A stretch of 59,328 nucleotides of DNA, from NCBI GenBank assembly GCA_013423325.1, contig BLJB01000527.1, positions 1-59,328 on the forward strand, read 5' to 3'. The notes under the pieces were generated by a model that was not told where the DNA came from, did not search any database, and saw only the letters and a program-made list of their open reading frames with translations. Positions 1 through 11,961 of the stretch are shown piece by piece (positions within the stretch are counted from its first letter, which is position 1; each line of letters opens with the position of its first letter). This stretch comes from Usnea hakonensis (lineage: Eukaryota > Ascomycota > Lecanoromycetes > Lecanorales > Parmeliaceae). Position numbers and translations under genes: made by a program.

Positions 1-1182
1 TTTTAGAAAAGTATAAAAGTAGATATTAAGGAGTATATAAGTACCTATAATATCTACTAAAGGATTAAGGTAAAACGCTATCGCCTCTATAGTAAATTAG
101 GAGCGTTACTAATCCCCTTAAATCCGTAGAAAGAAATTATAATAGATTTTATTACTAATTTACCTCCGAGTAAGTAAAATAGTATCGTTTATAATTCGAT
201 TCTTATAGTAGTAGATAGGTATATTAAAATGGCCTATTATCTTCCTACTACTAAGAAAATTAATACTATAGAGTTAAAAGAAATCCTAATATAAGAGATC
301 TTTATAAAATTTGGAGCCCCGTAAGATATCGTAATAGATAGAGGACCTATCTTTATAAGTATATTCTAGTTAGAAGTATACTACTAGATATAGATTAAAT
401 GCCGGCTAAGTACCGCCTTCTACCTATAAACTAATAGGTAAACCAAAAGGTAAAACTAGATACTAGAGCACTACCTCCGTATATACTACTCAGATAATCA
501 AGACGACTAGGTAATACTATTACTAATTATAGAATTCGTATATTAGTAAAGTAGTTATATAATAATCGGGTATAGTCCTTTTAAAGCAATATATAGGTAT
601 AACCCTAAAATAGAACTACGCCACGAGGACGAGGCTACCGAAGGAGAGATACCCGTAGTAAAAGAACGAGTCAAAGAAATCGATTCGATTAGATAAGATC
701 TAGTAAAACGCTAGTAAAGCGTACTTAAGATATAAGCGAAGTCTTATAATCGAATTTACTAGAAGTAAGAATTCCGAGAAGGCGATCTAGTATTACTATT
801 AGCTAAGAATCTAAAGTAAAAAAGGCTAAATAAGAAGCTTTTAGATAAAGTAATCGGACCTTTCCATATTAGAAGGTAAGTAGGGAAGTAAGCGTACTAC
901 CTATAGTTACCCCCCGCTTACTATATTTACCCTATCTTTTATATATTATTATTAGAGCTATACTAAAGGAGAAAGGGTAATACAAATATTCTAGAGTACC
1001 TAGATCCTGATTTAATAGATAACGATAAAATTGGTAAAGTAGAAGAAATCCTAAAGAAACGCATACGAAAAGGAGTCCTAGAATACCTAGTATACTAGGT
1101 AGGCTATCCTAAGGAATATAACTAGTGGATTACTAAGGACGATATAGATACTCCAGATTTAGTCGATATATTTAATAAATAA
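1..1182 (+). pseudogene. Ty3/gypsy chromovirus pol, C-terminal part: integrase plus chromodomain (G1)
   Basis: This is the end of a retrotransposon polyprotein, open to the left of the window. One frame (frame 1) runs unbroken from base 1 to the TAA at 1180-1182 with about two dozen internal stops, all TAG or TAA, as RIP would produce from CAG, CAA and TGG. Visible blocks in order are an integrase core start (DFITNLPPSK near 146-175), VVDRYIKMAYYLPTTK near 208-255, a second core Asp in VIDRGPIF near 331-354, GYSPFKAIYRYNP near 568-606, an integrase C-terminal domain with GPFHI near 859, and a chromodomain near 1036-1170 (VEEILKKRIRKG, then VGYPKEYN). Chromodomains of this type target insertion to heterochromatin. 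No frameshift is seen. Family assignment is firm; the gene is dead. Confidence 0.93.
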
Positions 1183-3066
1183 AAGTTATATAGGTAAAAT
1201 ATATAATTAGTATATAATTCTCTATTACCCTAAGGATAACGACTAAGAGGGCCTAAGGCCCTATAGTAAAGTAAATATTAAGACCGCCGAAGCAATATCG
1301 CGAAATATAATACCCGAAGGCAGATATACTAGTAATATATATATATAATACCGCGCCTACTCTCCCCCTCCAATTATTTAATTCGCTCTAGTGGCCCCCT
1401 CCGTAGATAAGTTTAGCCTATCGGAGGGCGAATTTAAATAACTACTATCGGAACTCGAACCGTTACTCCTAGAAGGTAAGGGTAGTCCTATAGGAGGCTA
1501 TATATCGTCGAGAGGAGGTAAGCGATTTTAAGAAATATTAGTTATAACGCCTATAAAATATATAGGTAACGTAAGAAGGAAAGCGATAAATATACCGCGT
1601 ATTATAGTATATTTAAGATAGCTTTAAGAGTCGCGTAGATCCCCCTTAAGGTTTTAGCTTTAGTAACTTAGATAGATAAAGAATCTGGTTTCTTTACCTT
1701 TCTGAACCGTATAGCTACGCGTTAGATAGCTATTAAGCGCCGGTTAAACTCTATAGTATAATATTTAAGGCGCCGAAGGGGGTAATATATAGTATATCCC
1801 GAAGTAAGACTATAATAGATAGAGATAGCCCGGGCTTAGCGGTTATATATTAGATTATTAGTTAAGTTACGGATTCTAATATTTATAGGTAGCTACTAGA
1901 AGTTAGTAGTAGGTACGACTATAAATAATACTACTCGCGTTACTAGAACGCTAGGAAAAACCTACCAATATATAGTCCTTCCTTAGTTAACGGTAATAGT
2001 TATATTTAGATACTATATAACCTTTAGTATTAAACTACGTATTATAAAAATAAGGGTTAGTTCGCTATACCTATTAGAGATACCGGTAATACGTATTCTT
2101 TATAAGGAGAATATTAGGATCATTATATCGCCTCGTAATAGCTAGGTAACTATCCTAAGAATATATAAGTAATACCGGGTTAATAACGTTTAAAACTTAC
2201 GATTAAGGGTCTATTTAGGGGATCGATAGAGATCTCCGGAAAAACTAAAAACGCGCTACCTAGGAAAGGAGCCCCCGCTTTACGGTAGAAGCCTAATAGA
2301 AGCGTACGCTAGCTATCTAGTAAGGCAATATACTTACCCCCGGGAAGAATTATATCGTATAGAGGATCGATAACTAGACTTCGGATCGGAGTAGAAGGCT
2401 AATTAGCGATAAGCTAATTTAAAGTCTATACGCTACTAGCGCCTACTAAGGTTAAAGTAGGTATTTCGATAATAACTATCTAAATAGCCTACTACGTCTT
2501 ATTTTAAAGTAGTAAATCAATATAGAGGATATAATTTTCATTATTCTCGCTTAGGATAGATAATAGGATTTCTTCGATAAAATGCCTACCTCGCGTATAT
2601 AAGGGAATTTGAATACTAAGAACGGAACCCTAAGTAGATACGTAGCTAGGGTCATCTTAAGTATTACGATTAGAATCGGATATCGTAAGTAAAGAAGACG
2701 ACTCCCTAGTATAAATAGGGTAATAAAATAGTATTTAGGAATTAAAGTATTAATAAAGATATATTATAGAAGTAAGAAAAATAAATCCAAAATTATTAGA
2801 TTTTATACCCGAGATTTTATTATTAGCCCTACTAAATATTAACTTTACGCGTTGCTTAGCACCCGCGTAACGATAATAAAATATATTATTCGACTACTAA
2901 AATAAAAATACGCTTTATTTACTATTTAGATTCGCGTAAAGTATATATTATAATTATTATACTATAGTAACTCTTTCCCTTCTTTTCCTACTAGGTTTTA
3001 GGGTTTTAATAAGTATCAGATATAGAGATATAGATTCGAGGACGAATCCTTAGGAGGGGAGATAGT
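1183..3066 (+). other. G1 segment between pol stop and 3' LTR, 1.9 kb, coding status unclear
   Basis: This stretch lies inside G1, downstream of the chromodomain stop and upstream of the polypurine tract and 3' LTR. It is long for a plain 3' untranslated region. It is less AT-rich than the LINE copies and keeps many CpG sites. One frame in 1370-3000 reads as protein-like text with almost only TAG/TAA stops (for example FSLSEGEFK, then ISSRGGKRF around 1416-1530), but RIP creates TAG in every frame, so this is weak evidence. I recognise no domain. It could be an extra 3' ORF, a long 3' UTR, or a decayed insertion. Confidence 0.5.
3052..3066 (+). promoter_or_regulatory. Polypurine tract of G1
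   Basis: The purine run AGGAGGGGAGA at 3052-3062 sits a few bases before the 3' LTR, where plus-strand DNA synthesis of an LTR retrotransposon is primed. Its place and strand confirm that G1 is on the + strand. Confidence 0.7.
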
Positions 3067-3300
3067 TATTAGGCTTAGAGATAGTAGCGCTATAATAATA
3101 ATATTACTAAGTATTACGTATCCTCTTAGTATACGTAATATAGGTATTGGCTTAGCTTCTTGGCGAATAAGCTTAAGGAAGCGATTCCCCCCTCTTTCTC
3201 TTCTTCTTTTTCAAGAATTAGTCTTACTAGAATACTACCAGATACTTGTATAGAAATACATCTATCCTCCTAGTCTCACATTACTATACCAACCCTAACA
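3067..3300 (+). repeat. 3' LTR of G1 (234 bp)
   Basis: The segment starts TATTAGG (a RIP form of TGTTAGG) just after the polypurine tract and ends CCTAACA, giving the matching short inverted ends typical of LTRs. The 5' LTR is outside the window, so neither LTR identity nor the 5-bp target duplication can be checked. The 3301-3338 bases that follow are AT-rich and hold no gene. Confidence 0.75.
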
Positions 3301-3338
3301 TTATCTATATTCTAATATTAATATATTTTTAAAAATAT

Positions 3339-3353
3339 ATATTTATATTAGTA
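3339..3353. repeat. Target-site duplication of LINE A1, left copy
   Basis: The 15-mer ATATTTATATTAGTA occurs here directly before the 5' end of LINE A1 and again at 25280-25294 directly after its (CAAT)n-type tail. This pairs the two ends of an element now spread over 22 kb. Confidence 0.85.
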
Positions 3354-3354
3354 G

Positions 3355-4890
3355 ATAGCGACCACGAATTGCGAATATACCTACTAGGGCCCCTACGGGG
3401 CTCTAGAGACCTCTAATATAAAGGTTATAACGAGTATAGCCAAAAACTAAGAGGAGGAGTTAATAGAAGTCGAGGGAGAGTAATATAAGGCCGAAAATAA
3501 TATAGGAGAGAAAGATAAATACGTATTAACTATATATATAGATATAATAAAGAGAATAGAGAGATTAAATAAAAAGATAATAAAAATTATAAAAAATAAT
3601 ATAAAATAAAAAAAAAAGAGTTATAAATATAACTATATTAAAAGAATAGACTAGTTAATTAAAAACGCGATAGAAACTATAAAGAATATATTATTTAAAG
3701 ATCTTAATAGATAGAAATTTAAACTATTTAAAATAATAATCTAGTTAATAAGTAAATATATAGAATTAGCTAAAACTAAATAAAAAGAGATCTAAAAGTA
3801 GATAGAGAAATAATTAATTAGAGATCTACCCTTAATATTATAATAGTTCTAGATCTAGAGAGTAATTAATAATATTATTAAATTACTTATCTATAAGTAA
3901 CTATATTTAATAATACTATTTTTATATATTATAGCGGGGAACGTTAATAAGAAAAGAGTAATAATTAGAATAAAAAATAAAAAAAAGAGAAAGAAGATTA
4001 AATATATTATATTAATATAATTTAAAGATATATTTTAAAGTAATAGAATTCTAATAAACTCTATTATTATAATAAGATATTTTTAAAATAGGGGTATTAT
4101 TCTATATATAGTCTTAAGGGAGATAAAAAGGGTAATAGAAAAAAATATTAAAATAATTTAAAAAAATTATTTTTTAATCTATATTTTTAAACCCTTCTTT
4201 ATAATAGTTATCGATTTAGTAAAAATTAATATATTTAATAATAAAGATTAAGGGGCTTATATTAAAAAGTTAAAATAAAAGAATAGTATCTTTTACTCTA
4301 GATTAAAAATAATAAAAATAAAATAGTTCTTATTTATATGAATAAAGAAGATAGATAAAGAGATTAAAAAATACTCTATATTTCTAATTAAAACTAAAAG
4401 CCCTAAAAAGGTAAATAGATTAATAGTAAAAAATATAATAAAAAATAGTTAACTACTTTATTATAGAAAATAGAAGATAATAAATAGATTAAAATAATAT
4501 TATTAATATTAATAATATAGCTATCTATAGAGGTTATATTAAAGGCTAATAAAGTATAGATATTATATTAAAGCTTACTTTACTAAAAACTACTAGAGCT
4601 AGAGATAAAGATATTATATAATCTATTAAAATAATTATAAGATATAGAGCTTAAATTACTAAGTTTATTAATAGAAGATAGAATATCTTAAATAGAGGAG
4701 AAAAAATATTTTTAAATAATATAAAAAGCTCTTAATAATAATTTAATCTATTCTAATTTTAATCTAAATAGAGAATAGATAGAAAATAATATTTTTTAAA
4801 AAAAAGAGATTAAAAAAGATCTTAAATAATTAATAATTAAAAAAAGTAGAAAGGTTATCTAAGATTCTGAAAAAAAGAACTAAAATAAAT
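3355..4890 (+). pseudogene. LINE A1 ORF1 (gag-like) remnant
   Basis: The first frame of A1, matching the reverse complement of A2 10367 to about 8790. The start codon is RIP-mutated (ATA GCG ACC, where A2 has ATG GCG ACC). The N-terminal reading ATTNCEYT-like is shared with A2 and A5. ORF1 proteins of Tad1-type LINEs bind the element RNA through CCHC zinc knuckles; here those Cys codons are Tyr. Many stops. The right end of this ORF is estimated from A2. Confidence 0.75.
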
Positions 4891-4944
4891 ATATTTAATT
4901 TAATTTAATAGAAAGATTAGCTTCTAGAATATAATTAATATAAT

Positions 4945-4959
4945 TAATATAACCTTAAT
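4945..4959. repeat. Target-site duplication of LINE A2, left copy
   Basis: TAATATAACCTTAA(T) here pairs with TAATATAATCTTAA(T) at 10389-10403. The single C/T difference fits RIP after insertion. The duplication lies within A1 and shows that A2 inserted into A1. Confidence 0.85.
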
Positions 4960-5149
4960 TAATTAATTATATTATACGCCTATACTAGCTACTTAATATA
5001 AGCTAATAAGGGTACTATTATTGCTAAGCTAGTAGAGCTAGGCGTCGAAGAAATCTAAGGGTAAACCCCTAGATAAAAATTCTAACTAAATAATATATTT
5101 TCCCTCTACTATACTCTTGAGGAGTCTTAATATATTATTATATATCTTT
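4959..5149 (-). repeat. LINE A family 3' UTR and tail
   Basis: This roughly 190-bp terminus recurs at the 3' ends of A1 (about 25090-25279), A3 (22871-23060), A4 (41227-41420) and A5 (53338-53530), and in the 305-bp element at 15841-16036. It contains the conserved block CTACTTAATATAAGCTAATA and ends in a tetranucleotide (CAAT)n tail. Shared 3' ends like this are what a LINE reverse transcriptase recognises. Confidence 0.8.
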
Positions 5150-8100
5150 CTTTTTTTATATCTCGACTTTTCTAGTCCTTATATTTATTTCCTTTAACCG
5201 CCTCGACCCCTAAAGGCTAGTACGATCTTTTTTTCGTACGCCCTTTTTAAGCTTAATAGTCTCCTCTACCCTAAGGGGTAATCTTAACTATTAAAGATAT
5301 TCGCTAGCTAGCTTGAAGCTATTTAATTAGTCTAAATTAACTATCTATCTTATTATTACCCGAATCCCTTTAGTCGTAGTTAGTATTATCTAGAAATCCC
5401 CGGTATCTACCTCTATAAGTAGCCGTAGTCTATCTCTATATAATTCTAAATAGAAGAGAAAAATATATTTAATATCCTACTTTCTCTATTTATATATATA
5501 ATTAGGGTCAATCCCTAGTACCCTTATTCTATTAAGGAATATATTAAATCCGATTTTACTACTCCTTATCTAGATAGCGACTAAGCTTTTAGCTTTTTTT
5601 AATATCCTATAGTAATTAAACCTCCTATTATATAAGCCTCTTATTTAAGCGGAGATTCTTATTATACTTAAAGTCTCTTATTAGTATTTTTTCTATTTCC
5701 TCGATCTTTAATTATAGAACTAATCTTATATTTTCCGTCTTATAATATTAATACTCTAATATTCCTCGATATCTCTAAATAGATTAATCTATTCTTTCTT
5801 TCTTTTTATATTAATAGCTACTTAGTTCTAGCTCTTTTCTTTTAGGGCCTTAAGAGCCTAGGCTTCCTTTTTTATTATAGGTATAGGTCTTAGCTTCCTC
5901 CTTCTACCTCTATTAATCTAAAGATATCGAGTAATTCGTTCGTTACCCTCTCTTATAGTAGCGTAGGTATCTTATAAGGTCTAGTATTATAATACTAGCT
6001 TATCTAGCTAGTATTCTAGTAAGGATATTAATACTTCCGCCTTTAGAACTAGAATAGGTATAGCTCTATATACCTTAGTTACTTTATAAAGATACTCGTT
6101 TTATATCTTAGCTAGCTTCTCGGAGGGCTTCTAGGAGAATCCCTTAGTCCCGTAAGAATAGTACTAGATTAGTACTATAAATATTAATATCGGGCGTATA
6201 ACTATACTATATACTATATAATACCTAGTAAATATCGCTCTCTATATTAAGCTAGCGAGGTATTCTAGGGCTCGTTTCTATCCTATAATATAAGCCGTTA
6301 ACTAGATAATATATAGTCTCTATTAGAGTTTAGTATCTATATATAAGCCTAGTACTCTAATATTTAGACTAGGGTCTATTTTTACTTTCTTAAAGTCTAA
6401 GAATACCTCTATATTAAATTTCTTTAGGCTCTTTATAAGGTATATTAGCTTATATTTCTTAAGGGCGAATATTACCCTATATATCTTAGCCTATTTAAGA
6501 TAGATATTATAGACTTTATATAGTACTCTATAATTATCTTCTATACTTCCGCTATATACTAGTAGATAAATATTATTAATAAAACCTTCTATCTAGATAG
6601 GGAGAGCGGCCCTTATATATTATTTAATTAGAGGGGCGTTAAAGAAGAGAAATAGTACGGGGGAGATTAATAATCTCTAAGAAATATCTATCTTTACTAC
6701 CTCTATTACGCTTATCTAGCCCCCTAATATTATAAATATTACTCTATCTATAAAGAAGTTAGATATTTATCTTACTATCTTTTCTAGAATTCTCCTTTCC
6801 TTTAGATTATAAAGGAGCCTCTCATATAAGACGTTATCGAAGGTATCTATAATATCTAGTAAAAGTAGACTAGCGACTTTCCTATTATTAATAATACTAT
6901 AGTTTTATATAATATAAACTATTTCCGTTAGCGATTTTAGTATTATTTCTACTAATCTATCTTTTCTCGCTCCTATTTACTATTAAGGGAGGAGACTATA
7001 TTTTTCTACTAGTCCTATTAGCCGCTTTAAGATCACTATTTCTAGCGCTTTATCTAAGGTATTAAATAAAGCTATTAGTTAGTATACTTTAGATTCTAAA
7101 TAGTCGGGCTTATTCGACTTTTTTAATATTACCGTATTAGCCTCCTTAAAGATTTTCGGGTAATATTCTAAATTAAAATAAGTTTAAAAGAGTCTAGTAA
7201 AAGAGTCTATAATATATAGGACTATACTCTTTAGAAACTAGTTAGGGATTCCCGAGATACCTAAAACTTTATCTACTATTAGATATATAATTACTTTTAG
7301 TACCTCGTCTCTATTAATCCTATCCCCTATAGGTACTAGAGTTAGATATTAAATATCTAGAATATTCCCTAGATTAATTATTAAAATAGATAGAAATAGT
7401 ACTCTTTTTAGAACGTTAACTTTATTTTCGAATCTAGACTATTTTATCCCTCTTCGGTCTAGAATAGCTAGGAATTATAATAAGGGTTTTAGAGCCGTAC
7501 TCCGCTCTCTTCCCTATTAAGTAAGCTTCTAGATTCCGTCTTTTCTTAAAGACGCTTTATATACTCCCTCGCGCTAATAGAGTATACGGGTTTTATATAT
7601 AATCTTTACCTTCTCTCTTTTAGCCTCCCGAAGTTCCTCGATTAACTATTTATCTTAAAGTTAGTAGTACTCTCTTAGTCTAAATTTAGCTACCTTAGTA
7701 ACTCTTATATAATCTATATTCTAGTATAATTTTGAGTTAGTTATAGGCTCTATCTATAATATATAGTTCTCTATTATCTTCTAGAAACCTTAGTTTATAG
7801 TCTTTATAAAGATATCTATCTCCTCCTCTATTCTTATAGACCTTTTAGAAAGAGTACTTTATAGGGTACTACTACCTCTAGCTATCTTAAAGGTAATATC
7901 TTTTTTAGCTAATTTCTTCTATAGCTATCGCTTTTTTATTAATATCTCTTTCTATTACTATTCTAATTTTATTACTATTAGTATATAGTTAGATACGTAT
8001 CCTAGATCTTCTTTTAGAATATAACGAACTATAGCCTAGTAGATAGTTAATATTAGAAAGACTAGATTAATAGCTAACTTCTAGCCCTAGAATTTCTATA

Positions 8101-8760
8101 TAGCTAAGTTACTTAGTAGCCCTAAAGTTATTTCCTTAGTTTAGATAACTTCGATAAATCTATTAACTATTTTATAGTACGTATATCGCCCTTTATTATT
8201 CTATCTAGAGTAGTAGAGATTAAAGTCTTTAAGAGCTATATATTCGCCTTCCTCCTTTAAGGCTTATTCTAAGAATACTAATACTAGAAAGGCTATCGCT
8301 ACCTCTATTAACGCTAGCGACTAATTATATATATTATATATCTAGAGGATTAGTTCTTAAATAGAGAGCTAAGGAGAAATATACTTTTCCTTATTTCTAC
8401 TATCTTACTTAATATTTAATCTAAGGGAGTAAAAGTCGCCTCCTTAATATTTAATCTTCTAGCTAGTTAGATCTATCCTTTTATTAATATAAAAGTATAT
8501 CTATATATCTAGACCTAATTTATAAACTAATAGAAACCTATTAGAGCCTAGATTATATATTAATCTATTAAATGTATTATAGCTTAGTTTCTAGATTATT
8601 AATATATTAAAATCTTATACTTCCCGCTTCTTAAAGAGCGGCGCTAATACTCCGTCTTTTAATTTTCGTATATTATATTATAAAACCTTTAATATACTAT
8701 CCCTACTTATTAATATAGATATTAAAATCCGAACCGTTAAGACTAGTATCTATTATACTC
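5150..8760 (-). pseudogene. LINE A2 ORF2: endonuclease, reverse transcriptase, C-terminal domain
   Basis: Reading leftward from about 8745, the frame gives an apurinic-type endonuclease start (NIRKLKDGVLAPLF, then FYINKRIDLTS near 8480-8500), a reverse transcriptase with the block ISPVLFLFFNAPLI near 6620-6660, and the catalytic Y/FXDD box at 6572-6583. That box reads FINN, which RIP would give from FVDD (three TpG to TpA changes). A conserved IRVLGLYIDTKL-type block follows near 6300. Stops are almost all TAG or TAA. The protein would nick target DNA and copy the RNA in place. It is not functional. The left end is estimated. Confidence 0.88.
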
Positions 8761-8789
8761 GATATTAAGATTATATTAATTATATTAAT

Positions 8790-10367
8790 TATATCCTAGA
8801 AGCCGATTCTCTTTCTAAACTAGATTAAATATATCTACTCTAATTCTCTTTCTAATATCTTAGGCTGCCTTCCTACCCTTTTTAATTATTAGTTACTTAA
8901 GATTTCTTCTAGCCTCTTTCTTTTTAGGGATACTATCTTCTATCTATCCTCTATTTAGACTAGGGCCGAAGTAGATTAGATTATTATTAAGGGCTCTTTA
9001 TATTATTTAAAAGTATTCTCTCTTTTCTACTTAAGATATTCTATCTTATATTAGCGAACCTAGTAGATTAAGCTCTATACCTTATAATTACCTTAGTAGA
9101 CTACGTAATATCTTTACCCTTAGCCTTGATAATCCTTAGTAGAGTAGGCTCTTATATAGTGTCTATACTTTTCTAGTCTTTAGTACGATCCCTAAAAGTA
9201 GCTATACTACTAGTATTAATAGTATTACTTTAATCCGCTTACTACCTCCTATTTTCTATAGTAGAGTAGCTAGCTATTCTCTACTATACTCTCTACTATT
9301 AATCTATTTACTCCTTCGGGGCCCTTAGTTTTAATTAGAAGTATAAAGTATTTCTTAGTCCCTCTATATATCTTTTTTACTTATATAAATAGGGGCTATT
9401 CTACTCTTACTACCTCTAGTCTAAGATAAAGGGTACTATTCTCTTATTTTAGCTTCTCGATATAAGCCCCTTAATCTTTATTATCGAACGTATTAATTCT
9501 TACTAAGTCGATAGCTACTATAAAGGAAGGTTTAAAAATATAGACTAATAGATAACCCCTCTAGATTATCTTAGCGTCCTTCTCTACTACCCTCTTTATC
9601 TCTTTTAAGGCTATATATAGGACTATACCCCCGTTATAGAAGTATCTTACTATAATAATAGAGCCTATTAAGGCTCCGCTACTATAGAATATATTCTTAA
9701 ATTACGCTAGCGTAGTATACTTAATCTTCTTTCTCTCCTTCTTACTTCTTATCTTAATCGTTACCCTTTTCTTATTAGCGTTTCCCGCCGCGATATAGAA
9801 GGGTAGTAGCGCCGAGTTTAGTTACTCGTATATAAGTAATCTAGCGGTATTACTAGTTACCTTTTAGGCCTAAAACTATTATAGCGCTAAGAGTAAGCCT
9901 CTAATTAGTTATTTTTCCGCCTACTTTCGGGTCTCTTTCCGCTTAGCTTTAGTTAACTCTATATATTCCTCTACTAGCTAGATTACTATCTTAAATAATC
10001 TAAATTTCTATTTATTAAGATTTTTAAAAAATATATTTTTCGCGATTTCTATTATATCCTTAACTAACTAGCCTATCCTCTTAATATAATTACGCCTATA
10101 ATCTTTCTCCTTTTATTTTATACCGCTCTCTATAGTCTTTACTACTTTTTTACTTAACCTCTCTATTCGTCTTATCGCGTCTATACGTATAGCTAATACG
10201 TATCTACTTCCTCTTCCCGCGTTATCTCCGTTATCGCGTTACCCTCCCTTGACTCCTACTAACTCCTCTTCTTAGTTCTTAGTTATACTCGTTATAACCT
10301 CTATATTAGAGGTCTCTAGAGCCCCGTAGGGGCCCTAGTAGGTGTGTTCGCTATTCGTGGTCGCCAT
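8790..10367 (-). pseudogene. LINE A2 ORF1 (gag-like, zinc-knuckle protein)
   Basis: The start ATG at 10365-10367 survives and is followed by GCG ACC ACG (MATTNSEHT...). The frame carries TAG/TAA stops throughout. A zinc knuckle is visible near 9195-9240: spacing C-X2-C-X4-H-X4-C is kept, but Cys and His codons have become Tyr (YYQYQQYSYFQGSY). This matches ORF1 nucleic-acid-binding proteins of Tad1/I-type LINEs. The end at about 8790 is approximate, just before the ORF2 endonuclease region. Confidence 0.82.
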
Positions 10368-10388
10368 CTTAATAAATATATTATTATC

Positions 10389-10403
10389 TAATATAATCTT
10401 AAT
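10389..10403. repeat. Target-site duplication of LINE A2, right copy
   Basis: TAATATAATCTTAA(T), partner of 4945-4959. A1 sequence resumes immediately after it. Confidence 0.85.
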
Positions 10404-11835
10404 ACTAAATATAATTAATATTAATCTTAATAATTTAGATTTTAATATTTATATTAATAAGTAAGAATAATATATTAAAGATTTTATAATATAATATATA
10501 AAAATTAAAAGATAAAGTAATTATAATATATTAATAATTTAGAAATTAAGCTATAACTCGTTTAATAGATTAATATATAATCTAAATTCTAATAAATTTC
10601 TATTAGTCTATAAATTAAATCTAGATATTTAGATATACTTTTATATTAATAAAAGGATAGATCTAATTAGCTAAAAAATTAGATATTAAAAAAGTAATTT
10701 TTACTCCCTTTAATTAAATATTAAATAAGATAATAGGGAAAAGGAGAAATATATTCCTTTTTAATCTTCTACTTAAAAATTAATTCTTTAAATATATAAT
10801 ATATATAACTAGTTATTAATATTATTAGAGATAATAATAGTCTCTTTAATATTAGTATTTTTAGAATAAGCTTTAAAAAAAGAAAGTAAATATATAGTTT
10901 TTAAAGACTTTAATCTTTACTACCCTAAATAGAATAATAAAAAATAATATATATATTATAAAATAGTTAATAAATTTATTAAAATTATTTAAATTAAAAA
11001 AATAATTTTTAAATTATTTAATAACTTAGTTATATAGAAATTCTAAAACTAGAAGTTAATAATTAATCTAGTCTTTCTAATATTAAAAGCTTATTAGATT
11101 ATAGTTCGCTATACTTTAAAAAAGGATCTAGAATACGTATCTAATTATATTCTAATAGTAATAGAACTAGAATAATAATAGAAAGAGATATTAATAAAAA
11201 AGTAATAATTATAAAAAAAATTAATTAAAAAAGATACTATTTTTAAAGTAACTAAAAATAATTATATTCTATAAAGTACTCTTTTTTAAAGATCTATAAA
11301 AATAGAGAAAGAGATAGAAGCCTTTATAAAAACTATAAATTAAAGGTTCTAAAAAATAGTAAAGAATTATATATTATAGATAAAGTCTATAGCTAATTTA
11401 AATTTATATTAAAATATAAACTATATAAAAATTATTAAAATAATTAAATTTAGACTTAAAGAGTACTACTAACTTTAAGATAAATAGTTAATTAAGAAAC
11501 TTTAAAAAATAGAAAAAGAGAAGATAAAAGTTATATATAAAATCTATATAGTCTATTAGCGCGAGGGAATATATAAAGTATTATTAAAAAAGAATAAAAT
11601 CTAAAAACTTATCTAATAGAAATAAGAGTAAAATATAGTTCTAAAACTTTTACTATAATTCTCGATTATTCTAGATTAAAGAGGAATAAAATAGTCTAGT
11701 TTTAAAAATAAAATTAATATTCTAAAAAATATATTATTTCTATTTATCTTAATAATTAATTTAGAAGATATTCTAAATATTTAATATCTAACTTTAATAT
11801 CTATAGAGGATAGAATTAATAGTAATAAAATAATA

Positions 11836-11875
11836 AAAGCGATTATATACTTAATAAAGCGATTATATACTTAAT
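11836..11875. repeat. 20-bp tandem duplication inside A1
   Basis: AAAGCGATTATATACTTAAT occurs twice in a row. A2 and A5 have only one copy at the same place, so this is a local duplication private to A1. It shifts the ORF2 frame by 20 bases, an extra lesion besides RIP. Confidence 0.85.
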
Positions 11876-11890
11876 AATAAATAAAGCTCT

Positions 11891-11904
11891 AAATATTTTA
11901 AAAA
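11891..11904. repeat. Target-site duplication of the ORF1-only LINE, left copy
   Basis: AAATATTTTAAAAA here and at 13727-13740. A5 shows the uninterrupted A-family sequence over the same point. Confidence 0.85.
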
Positions 11905-11961
11905 ATTAATTATCTATTATATACTATTAATAGATAAATAAGAACGTGAAAGGGAAGAAAA

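Larger units (their letters stand above)
4959..10388 (-). mobile_element. Full-length Tad1-like LINE A2 inserted in A1
   Basis: A 5.43-kb non-LTR retrotransposon on the - strand: 5' end at 10388 with a 21-base leader, ORF1, ORF2 (endonuclease and reverse transcriptase), a short 3' UTR, and a tail of repeated TTAA/AATT units (RIP form of (CAAT)n) at about 4959-4975. A 14-15 bp target duplication flanks it. A2 is the best intact-length reference for the family in this window. It is inserted head-on against A1, so the pair forms a long inverted repeat. Confidence 0.92.
10403..11904 (+). pseudogene. LINE A1 ORF2, endonuclease segment
   Basis: Second piece of A1, matching A2 from about 8745 down to 7240 in reverse complement. 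It holds the endonuclease half of ORF2 and the beginning of the reverse transcriptase. RIP is heavy; TpG is almost gone. The piece is cut at 11904 by the ORF1-only LINE and resumes at 13741. Confidence 0.82.
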
